Source of the DNA: Amoebophrya sp. A120
Lineage: Eukaryota > Sar > Dinophyceae > Syndiniales > Amoebophryaceae
Assembly (NCBI GenBank): GCA_905178155.1
Contig: CAJINV010000013.1
Span: 2,724,158 to 2,788,157 of the forward strand
Reading direction: 5' to 3'
Length of the DNA: 64,000 bases
Of the stretch, positions 22,255 to 34,752 are shown piece after piece. How positions within the stretch are numbered: the stretch's first letter is position 1; every line of letters begins with the position of its first letter. The notes under the pieces are model-generated. The model saw only the letters and a list, made by a program, of their open reading frames with translations, searched no databases and was not told where the DNA came from. The position numbers and the translations under genes are program-made.

Positions 22255-23178
22255 TCATGATTTAGAAAAAGCCCCTTCGTGCTCGGGGAACGCGGCAGCG
22301 GGAGCAGATTGCTCCTTGATCATGTCATCGTGAAACACTGAACTACCCCCCGCCGTCGCATTTTGCCGCGTCATTTGCTGCGTGACGGGTCCTTGCTGTG
22401 TGTGAACCGCTCCAGATTGCAGCTGTGTGAACGCACCGGTGTTGCTTGTCGTCGTTCCCTCTCGTCTGCCAGCTGAAAACGTTGGGTGGAGGGGGTCCAC
22501 CGGAGGAGCATCTTCATGTTTCTGCGGGAGCAGTGCTGGCGTTGCCTGTGGATTACGGGACCCGACGGAGGTAGTCGTAGTGTGGTCGTCGGTATTTGAT
22601 TTTTCCCGGCCGTCGACCAGTCGTCTGTCTCCGCCTGGTGGCGCGTTCAGCTTGTCCGTGCTTGACTCATTGTTCGTGTTTTGCTCCCCCTGCAGAAAGC
22701 TTGTACTGCTCGCTTTCTGGTCGTCCGTGTCGGTTTGCAGGAGAACGGAAGACGGTCGCGTGCCGGCGCTCTTCGGTTGGCTCGCGTTCTGCTGCTGCTT
22801 TTGGTCGACGTCCAACTCGGAGGTTACGGTTTCCAGCGGGGCGGGGAGACGCAGCGCGAGCGGAGCAGAAGTGGCCGTGGACGTTGCAGTATTAATCTTC
22901 GGGGAAAAAAGAGCGTGTTCATCGTGGAGGAGGAGCTGCTCCTCTTTTTGAGACTTAGCGACGGCATCACCGTCGACAGCCGGCACGCTTGGGTTCTGCA
23001 AAAATACGCTTGTAGCTCGAAGCCGAGGAAGGAATGAGTCTGGTTCTGTGGAATTGGTGGGGTGTGTCGACGTTTGCAGCTGAGCGAAGGACGAGGACGC
23101 CGGATGGCTCGAGGAGAACGAAGGCCGCGCTAAATGTCGTTGCAATACGTCAACCGTCCAGAGGCGGCCAATGGGCTC
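22255..23178 (-). CDS. Ser/Thr/Gln-rich unknown protein, terminal exon
   Basis: The last exon of a gene whose start I cannot locate. A clear acceptor (TACTTTTTGCAG) at 23179 precedes EPIGRLWTVDVLQRHLARPS. The remainder is low complexity, rich in Ser, Thr, Gln, Ala and Pro (for example QNASQPKSAGTRPSSVLLQT), ending EHEGAFSKS and a stop at 22255. No domain is recognised. A candidate first exon near 23597 (MYRYCFGSYFIKEPVLKIV) is in the wrong phase with its obvious donor, so I do not join it. The opposite strand also has an open frame, but its composition is less protein-like. Confidence 0.5.
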   Translation of the reverse strand, partial: EPIGRLWTVDVLQRHLARPSFSSSHPASSSFAQLQTSTHPTNSTEPDSFLPRLRATSVFLQNPSVPAVDGDAVAKSQKEEQLLLHDEHALFSPKINTATSTATSAPLALRLPAPLETVTSELDVDQKQQQNASQPKSAGTRPSSVLLQTDTDDQKASSTSFLQGEQNTNNESSTDKLNAPPGGDRRLVDGREKSNTDDHTTTTSVGSRNPQATPALLPQKHEDAPPVDPLHPTFSAGRREGTTTSNTGAFTQLQSGAVHTQQGPVTQQMTRQNATAGGSSVFHDDMIKEQSAPAAAFPEHEGAFSKS

Positions 23179-23975
23179 CTGCAAAAAGTATGCACGTAAC
23201 AAGCACAGCTCATTTTCGTCTCCGATGGCAGGCCGGTGCCCTGCACAACGAACTGATACTCGCTTACGCTTTGTAGTTCAACAAATCGATTACGGTTCCG
23301 GCATGATAGTAAAGCATCATCATCATCATCATCATCTTCATATTAGTGCTTGTCCTGCAATAGAGTTCACAACGTTCTCATCGATCTCTAGTGAAACAAA
23401 AACTAAGTACATATGGACGGTATCATGTTTTGGCAGGATGAAAATTATCCCAAGCAACGTCTGCCATTCTTGTCCGAGCGCGTGCTTGCGTCTTCTCCAG
23501 TATCGAAAAGAAATGCGAGCTTACACCCACCTCTGTTGATCACGATTTTCAACACCGGCTCTTTAATGAAGTAACTTCCAAAGCAATATCTGTACATAGA
23601 TGAAACTACCTGCGCCTGGCAGGGGGAAAAGACACGGCAAGGCCAAGTCCCTGTTGCGGTACCACGCGAAGAGGAAGTTCGCACAATATCTCTTCCCGGA
23701 GGATCATTCATGACATTGGAACTCGTGGCGAGGCACTAAATGTCAAAACCACGACGGGCTCCAATGCGTTGCGAGTCATAGGTGCTTTGGCTTCAGACTG
23801 ACCTGCCGTGTGTGGCGGTCGCAGGCAGCTCAACCCTGCTAAATGATGTAAGTGAGGGCGGATATGGAAGACAAACTAGACGTGCATTTTTATACTATCA
23901 TCGATAATCGAGCACAAAATAACGGAGCCAGGAAATTCAGATACAATGTGGAAGTGGGTGCCTAACTTGCATTCT
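23179..23975. other. Intron or intergenic sequence with a (CAT)n run
   Basis: Contains a CAT trinucleotide run at 23315-23336 and possibly an unlocated first exon of the Ser/Thr-rich gene. No other feature is supported. Confidence 0.4.
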
Positions 23976-26870
23976 TCAATATGATATGCTTGATAGAGGT
24001 GCGTGCGCATAGACGATGTGCCGGCAGATTAGATCCCACAATCCTGCTGGGCTTAAGTGCTGGCGCAGGGCCTCCTGCTCCTCTTGTTCCCAGTAGACTG
24101 TCATTTGTTGTAGTGCCTGCTGTTTGGCGTCCTCGTCAAAATGTACGCGTGCTGGAGGTAAACTTGATATTGTTTTCTCCCCGCCGCGGTCTGTATGTTG
24201 TTCATAATAGGCTATGTTCCACAACTCTTGTCCAGGCGGATGCACAACTCTTGTCCACCAGTCGAAACCGAGTTGCGACAGCATAACGCGACTTGCAGCA
24301 AACCAATCGGATCTGGGCGAAAGCCACTCAGACTTCTTTAAGGGCGCACCTCTTCCGCCTTGCTTCCGCATATATTCTGCATGCTCCACTGAGTTGGAAA
24401 TCTTGTGTTCTTTTATAGCTTGTTGTATAGCTTGTTGCTCTCTTTGATATGCAGCAGTCAAAGCTGGACTCAGGTACCCCGCTGTCCCGCCTCTGCGGTC
24501 GCCACCCCAGAACTGTAAATTGGCGTGAGTGTTGTCGGAGCACAGGGGACACGCGGGGGCGCCGCTTTCTTGTTCCTGTGCATCATAATTATTGTCGACT
24601 ATGTCAACATCTCCCAAGACCACGTCCAAGGGGCCGACGTCTCCAACGCTCTTCTCAAATCGCATAAAATCTCCTTTTTCGTCTTGCCGGAACGAAAACT
24701 CCTTTCCCCAGCGGTCTCGTCTGTTAGTGAGGCACGTCTGGCCGAAGTCCAGCAACTTCGGCTGTCCATATAAAGCCTCGTCCTTCTCGTCCAACGCAAA
24801 CCCCATGTTAACTTCTTTCAGATCAATCAGCACGTATCCAGCCGCATCTAGGTCAGCCAGAATCTTATGAAACGTTCTGACGTATTGTGTCGCCTGCGGC
24901 CACACTCCATGTTTCACTTCCTTTTCCACCATCTTCTTTCTCCGGTCTTCCGGCAATGTTCTCCTGCGTAAAAGTGTGCCCACTACACAGCCAATAGTAG
25001 ATACTTCTTATCTCCAATGAAATTGAAAGCCTTGGTGTGTGCATCTTAGAGCAGGAATAGCAATTTTTGGAATTGCTTACTTAAAGCAGGAAAACAGTGC
25101 CCACATCAATGTCGTCGCCCTTTTCATATTTTCTCCTTCGTCTTTTTTTTCTTGTGCCAGAAGTCGGGCGTAGGTCTCCGAGTCCTTTTTCCGCAATGTA
25201 ATAAGCGTTCAGCGGCCCCGAGGAAAACTGAACACTTTCCCTTCCCCTGGCCCTGGAGAAAGAAGATTTCTTGGCTGCTTTTGGAAAAAAAATTCGCTTT
25301 ACTTCCGGCTCCGGCCATATGCCTTTCTCGTTCTCTTGGGGCTGATTATAAGCCGAGCTACATTCCGGCCTTTTCGGACCCCTCTACGCCATAATTATTA
25401 GTGCGGTTCCCCTACACAATAAGCAAAACTGCTCCCGCCCCGCGGCGTGTGCAGAGCAATTTCGCAGATGCCAGAGCGCGCATATTTCGTTGTCATGTCG
25501 TGCAGCAAATAGCAACACAGCGTGTACGTGCCCTCAAATAATGAGCCCCTCCCTGCTAGTACTACTGGTCCCGATGGGCGCGACTCCAACGCTCATCGAA
25601 TTTCGAGCGTGATAATGATAATCAATGGTCCAGCGAAAAAATAAAAGTGCTACTGCAACTGCAGGTTCAGCGATCTTTATGCATTACATCAAAAAACGCA
25701 GCACGATGCTGGGCAAACGTCTCATCTCTTAGAAACAAATTTGCCTATCATGGACAAGAGGGCGAAAATTTTACGCAGGATATGTTCGTCGAGGAAAGCA
25801 GGGAAGATGTGCACTTGCTCGATAAAATAGGTGAAGCGAATTCGTTTGGTCGGTAGCATGTTGCCCAGAGCCAGAGGTTCCCGCTGATTCAGCGAACCCA
25901 AAGTAACACCAGCTGGAAGTCGCAGCACCTCATCTCTGATTCGGCGGAGCTCACTTGCTCCATTGTTTCTGATGTCTTCAATTGGCAGCTCTTCCTCTGG
26001 GGCATAAGAGACGACCACCCGCTGCAGCTTCGCAACGCCTCTTGCTGTGTCTGTATTCCCGTAGCCCAGCAGCAGGTTCATCAAAATTTCGTGCGCGTTT
26101 TCCCGTAGACAATGAAAGATGTTTCCGTTGGCCTCAGCCCCACGGGGGGGATGTGGTCTACTTCTTGCGAAAGGGCCGCATTCGATCACCTTCATGACCT
26201 GACGAACTTCTTCCGTTGCCAGACGGCCTGTCGCTAGTCGCTCTTTGACAGGATCCTCCGAGTGCAGCTCCGTCCCGTCTGCGCTACCTGTATTGCGGAG
26301 TAGTCTCAACGCCTCGAAATCTTTGTAGACGGTCGCGGTTGCGCCCGAAGAGAAACGCATAGGGTTGTATTTCACAATCTGCATCTCCACCCCCTGCGCT
26401 CCGTGGCGGGACACGTGAAATATGGTCTGACTGTTTTCCGTGCGCTGTGCTGCATCTCCGTCCGGGAACGGCAACAGATAGCTCGTCCGCTGCTGAATAC
26501 TATCCGCTGGCTCGACGTCGCGAAAAATTCCAGCATGAAGATATTTTTTAATCCATTGCCTGGCGTCTGTCTTGAAAGTGGAGGCATGTGGTTGCTGGGC
26601 GGAGCCGTGTGCGTCGGTAATTGGTGCTTTCCATCTTCGAAACTCGTCGGCATCCCGGAGAACATGTACGAAAGTTTGCGGTGCTCCTAGATAAAGCTTC
26701 CACAGATCGTCTGTCATCATGTCTAACAGCGTGTCAATTTGACCCTCGATGAGATTTGGGAACATGCTCCTGCCCTGCCGATTGTTCACTGGTGTCGAGT
26801 GGAAACTTGTACCCAGAGCACACACGTTTCTGCAGCTGAATGCATCTACAAACAAATTGCCAAGCTTCAC
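23976..26870 (-). CDS. Divergent protein kinase, two exons, 5' end uncertain
   Basis: The upstream exon (about 26831-25769) carries the N-lobe: a glycine-loop-like FSSGATATVYKDFEALRLL, a VAIK-like QVMKVIECG, a helix-C candidate ENAHEILMNLLLG and a hinge-like TYFIEQVHIFP. It ends at a GTAAAA donor. The downstream exon (about 24970-23976) carries the C-lobe: YVLIDLKEVNMGF (catalytic-loop Asp, Lys and Asn kept, the usual His absent), LLDFGQTCLTN (DFG), GGTAGYLSPALTAAY (in place of APE) and SDWFAASRVMLSQLGFDWW. Neither exon starts with ATG; an internal ATG at 26765 (MFPNLIEGQ) or an unseen upstream exon could be the start. The junction phase is unresolved. It resembles the larger kinase at 38969-44740 in its GTAGY segment and neighbouring positions. 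Confidence 0.75.
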
Positions 26871-27863
26871 GACCCCGCAATGAGTTCGAAATGACCGGAA
26901 AATGCCAAAAAAAGGAAAATCATAAAAACAATATGTTTGTTTGCCTCTGGAGGGTGGGCGAGAAAATCATAAAAGCAAGAACGTAAACTTCTGCTCTGGA
27001 TACAATAACAATTCCATCGAATCGCACCATTGCTCGCCTGCACATTTCACATGTGCTGTCAGTAATTTTTTACAGCGTAAAGAAAGTGAAATAGTAAGAA
27101 ATACATTGGTAACTTTTTCATCTTATTGACCAACATAAAACAGAGGTTGGCATTCCGTACCTCCTCTAAGCGACACCTATCATGTGAAATGGGTACAAAA
27201 TTCCTTCGCGATACGGTTTCCCGGATCCGAGATCTCTTGCTCCAATCGCCTGTAACGTTTTCGATATCGATTCTTTCAGGGGACCCTACCAAGTCATGGA
27301 ATTACAATTATTTGCGAAGCCAAGGGAGAAGGAGTTTGCTTTATTTAAGCGTGGCCTAAACCCTGAAACCTAAACTAAACCCTTCCGGATCGACCTTGAG
27401 CAGCCGGTGAAGGCAGCGGAAGCCGTGGCATGTACGTCGAAGGAGAGACGGACGCGGCGGCAGCCATCCCGTGACGGCAGCGGCGGCGGCCTAGCTAAAC
27501 CTGGGAGAAAAAACCTGCTTGGTGCCTAGGGAGAAGGAGTTTACTTTCAAGCATAAAGGTGTAATCTCTATCAGTGACTTGACCCGTATTGCCATGTTCA
27601 TTTTCTTTTTTCTTCGTGTATAACACACGAAGGTCGTCCGAAAGCGGAAGAGCAAAAAACTATCTATCACAAATGATGATGAAAAATAGGAGTATCCGAC
27701 GACTCCGTCCGGTACGCATCCGGGTCCGGGTCCAGCTGTGGCATTAAGATCAAATGGCAAAATGAAATGGTGCCTTTTTTTTGCATTTGCATGATTCTGA
27801 TAAAGATGTTGATGTTTGGCGTGCTTTTGCCACTGCGCAAGAAAAGACACCTACCCAGACCAG
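26871..27863. other. Intergenic region with telomere-like motif and short direct repeat
   Basis: Contains cctaaaccctgaaaccta plus ctaaaccctt at about 27355-27384, resembling degenerate CCCTAAA telomere repeats. A near-identical segment of about 35 bp (ggagaaggagtttgcttt / ggagaaggagtttacttt) occurs at about 27313-27350 and 27521-27555. GC-rich sequence near 27400-27490 lies between them. No coding exon is supported. Confidence 0.5.
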
Positions 27864-29299
27864 TCAGGCTCGGCATAATTGCTCCTTGACTGGCCCGAAC
27901 ACATGATGGAGTAGGGCGAAAGAAACTGAATCTACTTTTTGTTCACGCACAAACTCCAGAAAAGGAATACTACAGTCATACCCAAGCTGTCCCTTGATTA
28001 TGTCGTCGATCTCCCCTTTTTCTTGTAGAAGCATCTCACGATCGTACTCTCGGGACATCTCTTCGACGACCTCCGTTGCTTTGTTTAGTTGCTCTGTAGA
28101 AAGTGCGTCCAATTCTTTCCAGTGGTCTGGTGTACTCGGGTCCTGTGCGTAAACGTACCCGATTTTGTTCGTGTTCCCCTTCCCGTCATGATTGAGATAG
28201 AGCGCCATAATATAACCTTGCCCAAATGCCTCCACGTCGTTCAGTGCCCATACTAATTTCGCGTCGGGCCGCAGGCTGGACAAGGCCGCAGGCTGGACAA
28301 GGCGTCTACTTCTGTCCTGTGCAAGCCCGCTCCCGTTCTCCGTTGCCGCTTGTAGCATGGAATGCGGCGCATCCTTCTGGAGGTGATGGGACATTGAAAA
28401 GTGCGACACAGAGGCAATCTCGTCAGCGGCTTTCTCGTTTGCGGCAATCTCGTTCTTGACCGTGCGCTCGCCGAAACCAAAGCCACTCTTGTAGTTCAGG
28501 CCACCCGCAACAGCCGTCTCCCCGCCGGGCTCGCGACCTTGAGCCGCCAGATCTTTCAGTTCTTCTGCACCTTTCTCCTGGGTAAAGGCAAGGGGCTCGC
28601 TTGAAAGCAAGTTATTTTCACCCAGATGCACTGGCGTGCCCTCGCTCGCAGCCGCGGTTGCAGTGCTTGAATCGATTCTTTTCTGCTTCCCAGCAGCAGC
28701 CTGCGTTTTTGCATCATCTTCAGGACGTCGAGAGCCCGCATCCCCACCATCACCCGGAGCCGGAACGGCGTGCGGCGGCGGTCCACTGGTGTTTTCGACC
28801 GAGTCGGCTTTGCGCACTTCTTCTGGATCTAGCGGCCGCTCGTTCCGCACTACTTTCCGCGGCTGTCGCGCCAGTGCGGCCATCGAGGCGCCAATACCGT
28901 CTGTCATCAGGCTCCGCTCGACAAAAGCGGCCGCTGCATCCGCGTCGGAATTCTTCGAACCACCTCGCGAGGCGCGCCCCTGCTTTCGTTCCTTCCTTTT
29001 GCGGCGCCGACTAGATTTGCTTTTATTTCGCTTTTTATCAGGCTCTGCCGGGGCAGCTGCGCTGGCGTCGAGGCCGGAGTCCTGGGATATCCCGATGAAA
29101 ACACTTCTTCGCAAAGCAGGCGAACGTCGAGAAGTAGTATAAAAGAAGAATCTTTCAGTCTTCAGCTTCACCAACGTAGTACAACTATGGTATCATACGA
29201 AGCCCGACATGATCATGCAATTGTACCAGCAATGCTATCTAACAATATCAGTAGCAATAAAGCCGTCGCCATGCAAGTTGCAGCAGTTTTCATTGGCAT
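27864..29299 (-). CDS. Probable secreted or membrane-anchored low-complexity protein
   Basis: A short first exon (start ATG 29299 or 29293) encodes MPMKTAATCMATALLLLILL and DSIAG, a classic signal peptide, then a GTACAA donor. An alternative start at 29521 (MSDREYQDEST) would turn the hydrophobic stretch into an internal membrane segment. The second exon runs to the stop at 27864. It has a basic Lys/Arg/Ser block (KKRNKSKSSRRRKRKERKQG), a disordered Pro/Gly/Ala region and a structured C-terminal third: PDAKLVWALNDVEAFGQGYI, IGYVYAQDPSTPDHWKELDA and FLEFVREQKVDSVSFALLHH. A 17 bp tandem duplication lies at about 28271-28303. No family is recognised. The exon junction phase is unresolved. Confidence 0.6.
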
Positions 29300-31369
29300 A
29301 AGGTCAGCCTTGGCACTGTGTTTATTATTCGAGCCTCCGGTGGTGCCTTTCGTGCTTCTCGAACCTTTTCTTTTCCGGTGCGCGTCTGCCGCACCCACGA
29401 GGACAGTCGCCAAAGCGAGCGCGCGGCCCCGGTTTTGACACACCTTCCGCGAGCGCTGGCCTCGCAGGGCCCGAGCGGTGGCCGGGGCTGTTGACTCGTC
29501 TTGGTACTCACGGTCCGACATGATGACTTGGGTGCTTGTAGCAATTGTTTCGCGTAGTACAGCGTGTATCACTTTGGGGATGGACAACGTCACTGCTCCT
29601 GCACTGATGAAGCTACTTAGACAAGAGCTGATAAAAAAAGTCTTTTTTAAGGGGAATTGGTAAGTACTTTGTTCGTCCGTTTCCTTGATGTGAGAAAAGA
29701 GGGGGTGGTTTAGGTTTTTGTCATTCGCCGGATTTTTGGAAATAACGGGGGGGGAAAGCTCGTCAACGTTCTCTTTTTACAAAAAGTCGAAAGCGAGCTA
29801 CAACTGCGAAGAATGAAAAAGAAATTTACGCAACTGCTTCGTTTCCGACAACTGGAACTGAACAGAACATCAAGGCAGCTTGACTGAATTCAAGCTAAAA
29901 ACACTTACCTTGAAAGCCAAACAACGATACATGCAAAAAAAATCGATATCGACTTACGTTTCTGCAGTAAGCACTCAACAGAAGGTGAACGACACCGACC
30001 TCGCGGTCACGGCGGTCACGACTTCAACACAAGCTACATCCAAAAAGCCAGACAAGGATTGAAATCGAATACTTTAACCGACTTGTACACGCAGTTTGCG
30101 ACGCACGGGCACGACCGACCGACTCAACCACTGTGCTTAGATGCTGACTCTCAACCGACAACTTTTATTTTCCGTTTTTTTTTTTGACGAGAAAAAAGCG
30201 GCCTTCTCGACGGAAACGAACCAAAGCAAATGGCGCAGTGTCGCTGTGTCGAAGATAGAAGCCACCACGGACGAAATGAGGATAAAAAATAGCACGAATA
30301 GCGAACCGACGTCAAAATCAAATTTCTCACGGACGACCGAAGCTGTTTTCGTTCATTCACTTTTTGTGGTGCGAAAACCCGCACCTTTTCTGGTCGACGA
30401 TGCCGTCATGGCCCGAACAGCTGGTAGCGGTCTCAATGACACAAAATTCAAACGTCTTTCTTGACGAGCATCGACCTGCGACGACTTCATTTGCAACAAA
30501 ATGAGAAAGCGAAAGGAATATCGACAAGTAGAAAACAACCTTGAAGATACTGCACCTTCTGTGCGAAGAATCGTTTGTTATCTAAAATAAAGCAGCTAGA
30601 AACGGATAACGCCTATAATTACACAAAAATGAACGAAACATTTTTAAGTATTCGTAGGTTCCTGTTGCAGCTCTCCCATCTGGTCTTGATGGAAGAATGT
30701 ATCGAATGCGGTGCTGCGGCGCGCCGCTCACACTATGCCACCTGGTGGGGTTTTCTGTACACAGGTGCAACCGGTGTGGCGCGCTTTTCGAAATCGGTCC
30801 TCATGATGCTTCTTCGGATAGAAAATGGAGAGAAAAACATCTGAGAGTTAGAACTACCGTATCCACCGTGACGGTCATAGACCTTTTGTAGGGAACCAAC
30901 TGTGACAAGAATAAATCTTCTTTACTTACTTGCTTGCAATAAGCCTCTTTATCTTACTTAATTTCGGAAGGCTGCCACGCCAACGCATCCGCGTGACGAG
31001 CTCTCCGCGATATTGAAATACCCCTTGCTTCTTTGTCTTTGTGAATCTGAAAACCACCAACGTTCGATACCTTCGAACTTGAATATTACCCCCGCTGGAA
31101 GCCATCATCCAATCCCTTTCCGGGGCAAGATGGACAACGCATTTTTCCTTTCGCTCTATGCTATTCTTTCAAAAATTACTCCTTTGTCGAGGAGGAGAAA
31201 CCACAATCAGGGGAAGGAATTAAAATTGGTGCGAAACATGAAACGAAGTTACTCTAGTAGGTAACTTGGGGAAACAAAAAAAGAAATCTTTGATATCATT
31301 GGTGCAGTGAAGAAAAATGTCTACTATTGAAATAGATTCTCTGTGGTGCAACACCACATAAAAGTAAGT
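29300..31369. other. Long intergenic region, no gene recognised
   Basis: About 2 kb upstream of the secreted-protein gene and 3' of the Cys/Met enzyme. It contains many short frames on both strands with no recognisable motif and a poly-T run near 30178. No introner or RNA gene was seen. A small unrecognised gene cannot be excluded. Confidence 0.5.
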
Positions 31370-33867
31370 TCAGCACTTCTGCAGCGCTCGGTCGAGCGCT
31401 TTGATGAGGTCGTCTGCGTCCTCGATACCGCACGATACCCGGATAAAACCGTCAGTAATGCCCACCTTCAGAGAATTTCAGATTGAAAAGCGCACTCACC
31501 GTCTACTTGGGGTCCACTTCACCGTGTTCGGCGGCAGCAAAACACACAAAAGAACAACTGTAAGTGATGCTGAGTGACCTTGATGACGTTCTGCAGTACC
31601 AGGAATTATCAATTTGCAGTGCAAAAGAACCGGAAAAAACTGAAAATGCGTAAAAATTAGAGTCGGCTGATGCAAATGTAGTTGCTCTATCGCATGACAA
31701 ACCCAAACTTCATAACAAGTGCCACTTAGTGACGTTATGGCCGCAGCACACATTTGGACAAGTAGTGGGGGCGCTTTTCACCGTCATACTCGGTCCTCCT
31801 TGACCATATTGGCGTGCGTCATCACAGCGCAGGCCGTAATAATAGACTCCGTGGCACCTGCAGAAGTTTAAAAAGTTTTTTCCATGCATAATAAATCTTG
31901 GTGTGTTCGTTGTCATGTCCTCGTAGGTTACAAGAGAAAAAATACCATACTCAGCAAACTCCAAGCCAGAAAAAAGTTTCGTGCAGATCTAGTAGTACCC
32001 AGGTTCTCGCACAGACTCCATGGCCGCTCGATTTCGTTCATCAACGTGATCGGATTTCCGTAGTATACAGGTGAAAAATCAAAGTCGTCAACATGAGCCT
32101 GAACTGTTATTTTTCGGCTGCCTAAAACACAAACAACGACCAACGCAAGAATCCTGGTCAGAGTCAACAAAGTTATTTTCGAGGTCTATGAATCACAATG
32201 ATAGGATACAACATGACAAACTACAAAAAAGCGGCCCGGTGTGACAGTTTAAATGCAGAAAGATCTTCCTGCGGCTGCACGCAGAGCAACGCAAGCTCAT
32301 CTATCATCAAAACTCATTTTTCGCCCCCATAAGTCAACTTCAAACCAAAGCATCGCGCCGTGCACTCCTTCACGATGGTATTTGTCTGCGATGGCCTTTT
32401 GCGGATGCTTGGTCCCGGGGTAGCACACATTCGTCACTTTTGGATGACTTTCCAACCTGTCGTGAGAAGCAGTTTTTCGTAAAAATATAGTTGAAGTTAT
32501 TTTTCCACACGTGCACTATTTTTTTTTTTTTGATGCTGTACGCACGAGCTAACCGTGCCAAGGTCCCACAGATGAAGAGCATATAAGCGCACTGAAACTG
32601 AATCAGCACTTTGCATGGCAACGACCTTCAAATTGCCGAGACCGCGACAACATTGAAAGCAAAATATCGGTATCGTATCAGCACAATCTGTCGAAAAGAA
32701 GCATTTTTTATTACCAAGTAGCGATTTTCGTTGCGGTTTCGCTTTGTCTGCGCACCCGCAGGGACATGGATTTCATGGTCTGCAAAATCGTGAACGCGAC
32801 CTGGGGCGCCATGATGTTGCCGTGCATGTTCTGCCCCAGTTTGATCGCCTCGAACAGCTCCTGCGTTTTCGCGACCACCGCACCCCCGGTCCCGATGTTG
32901 TGTCCGTCGTAGAATTTGGTCAACGACTGCATGGTCAAATCGCAGCCCCAGTCCAGCGGCTTCAGCATCACCGGCGTCGCGAACGTCGCGTCGCAGCAGT
33001 GCAGGGCCCCGTGCTCATGGGCGATTTTGGACACCTCTTCCAAGTCGACCAATCCGAGGAGCGGGTTAGACGGCGCCTCGCTCCAAATCAGCTTGGTGTT
33101 CGGCTTCATAGCCTTGCGGATCGCGTCATTATCCCGGAAGTCGACAAAACTAAACTCGATGCCGTACTTCTCAAACTGGACCCTGCACAGGCGGTTGGTC
33201 CCACCGTAGCTGCAGTCAGTGATTACGCAGTGGTCGCCTGATGTGTTTTATTGGTGGTAACAGCCGCAGTGAGAAAAGAGCTCATGTGAACTGCTTGAAT
33301 AACGGACTTGTACGATCAAATTCAAATCGGAATGAATCTCTGTCATGGCTGCATTTCCATTTCTGTGTCCAAAACTATCCTACCTTGCGCCAAGAACGTG
33401 CTCATGACGATGGTTGTCGCTGCCATTCCTGTCCCGGTGCAGACCGCGCCCACACCGCCCTCGATCTCTGCCACTTTCGCCTCCAGCGTCGACACCGTCG
33501 GGTTGTTTGTGCGGGAGTAGCTAAAGCCCTTCGCGAGATATTTCTCGACTGACTCCTGGACAAAAGTGGTCGACTGGTACACCGGGGTGATGATGGCTCC
33601 GGACTTCTCCTCGGGGGTGATCGCCGCATGGACCAGATCCGTGTCCTGGTGCCTGCTCCCCGGCATCCAGTCGCCCGCTTTGCGAGTCGGGCGGGAGAGC
33701 GTGTGGAGGGGACGGATACTCACGTCGGAGGGGGTGCTGGTGCGGCGGAGGTGATGCAACCTGGAGCAGGAGGCTGCGGCTGCTGCGTTCGAATTTCTGC
33801 ATGAGGAAGTCGCGGTTGACCTGGCAACCGCGTTGGACGCCGCACGTTGGAGGTTTTTGGAGAGCAT
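31370..33867 (-). CDS. PLP-dependent Cys/Met-metabolism enzyme (cystathionine gamma-synthase/lyase family)
   Basis: Trans-sulfuration family enzyme using pyridoxal phosphate. Exons at 33867-33384, 33237-32715, 32456 to about 32341, about 32119-31999, 31857-31790 and 31465-31370, most with GT-AG borders. The N-terminus (MLSKNLQRAASNAVARSTAT, Arg/Ala/Ser-rich, no acidic residues) looks like a mitochondrial targeting peptide. Family motifs: TPVYQSTTFVQES, YSRTNNPTVSTLE, TGTGMAATTIVMS, the Asp of HCCDATFATPVM, the PLP lysine in QSLTKFYDGHNIGTGG, WSLCENLGATES, and the C-terminal VGITDGFIRVSCGIEDADDL. These are full length for the family (about 430 residues). I cannot separate gamma-synthase from gamma-lyase or methionine gamma-lyase. 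The border after MLWFEV is less certain. No introner is present. Confidence 0.92.
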
Positions 33868-34752
33868 CGTGACGTTTTTGGGTGTGAAGAGTCGACAACA
33901 GTAGAAAAGAAGGTCTACAAGGTGAGCGTTGAGTCCTGCTCAATAGACGCAGATAGGTGAGAAGACCAAATGGAAATACTGCAAACTACGACGCATCAAC
34001 GAAAACCACAGTGGGTTGTTCTACTTCTATCAGGGCGGATGAAGATTAACATTAAAGCGGATTGCGAGTGCAGATGAAGTTCTGGTAGGTTAGTGTTTTT
34101 TGTAGAAAGAGGAGTCAGGATTAGGGACGGCCTGGGTCATAGTATCGCACGACAGTCTTGTGAATTTCTAAATCTCAATCGTGTAGTGGTAGTCAAAACT
34201 TCAACTCCTAGACTGATACGCTCGGGATGTTTGCTTGAAACTGCCACAACTACACTCATGCGGAGGTGAAACTGAAACAACCCTCCTCTGAGTACGTAGT
34301 GTCGTAAAAAACCGGCTCTCTCTGCCTCTTTTCGTTGCCGCACTCACAGATGACCTCTCGAAATGTCATTGGAATCAATTCATGGCTCAGGCAACGCTTA
34401 CACGGGGGCACAAAAGTCCCAGACAAAAGAACGGCAGGAGAAGCGCCTCATTTCACAATCCTCTGCGGTCGTTATCGTCCATCGCCACTTTACAAATTAC
34501 GAGGGGCTGGCATCGAATCGCTGGTTTACGTTCAGGATGGTTTCGATAAACATTGAGATACATACCACCATAGATACCGGTCATAGTTCAAATGAATTAC
34601 TCAAATAAAAATCTGTTCTGATGCAATACCTGCAGATGCCACTGCTATAAAGGCTTTCCACCTAGCCTGCGCAGAGGCTAAAGAATTCAATTTTAAAGAG
34701 ACATCGCTCTGTGGACCTTCATCTTTATCATGACGAGTTTGGTCCATCTTCA
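33868..34752. other. Intergenic region, no gene recognised
   Basis: Upstream of the Cys/Met enzyme and 3' of the next gene. No exon, repeat family or RNA gene is visible. Confidence 0.55.

Noticed and set aside
23315-23336. CAT trinucleotide run as a repeat array
   Set aside because: Ordinary microsatellite; no spacers, so not a CRISPR, and not in a confirmed exon.
23445-23711. Candidate first exon for the Ser/Thr-rich gene
   Set aside because: Its obvious donors do not match the phase of the acceptor at 23179.
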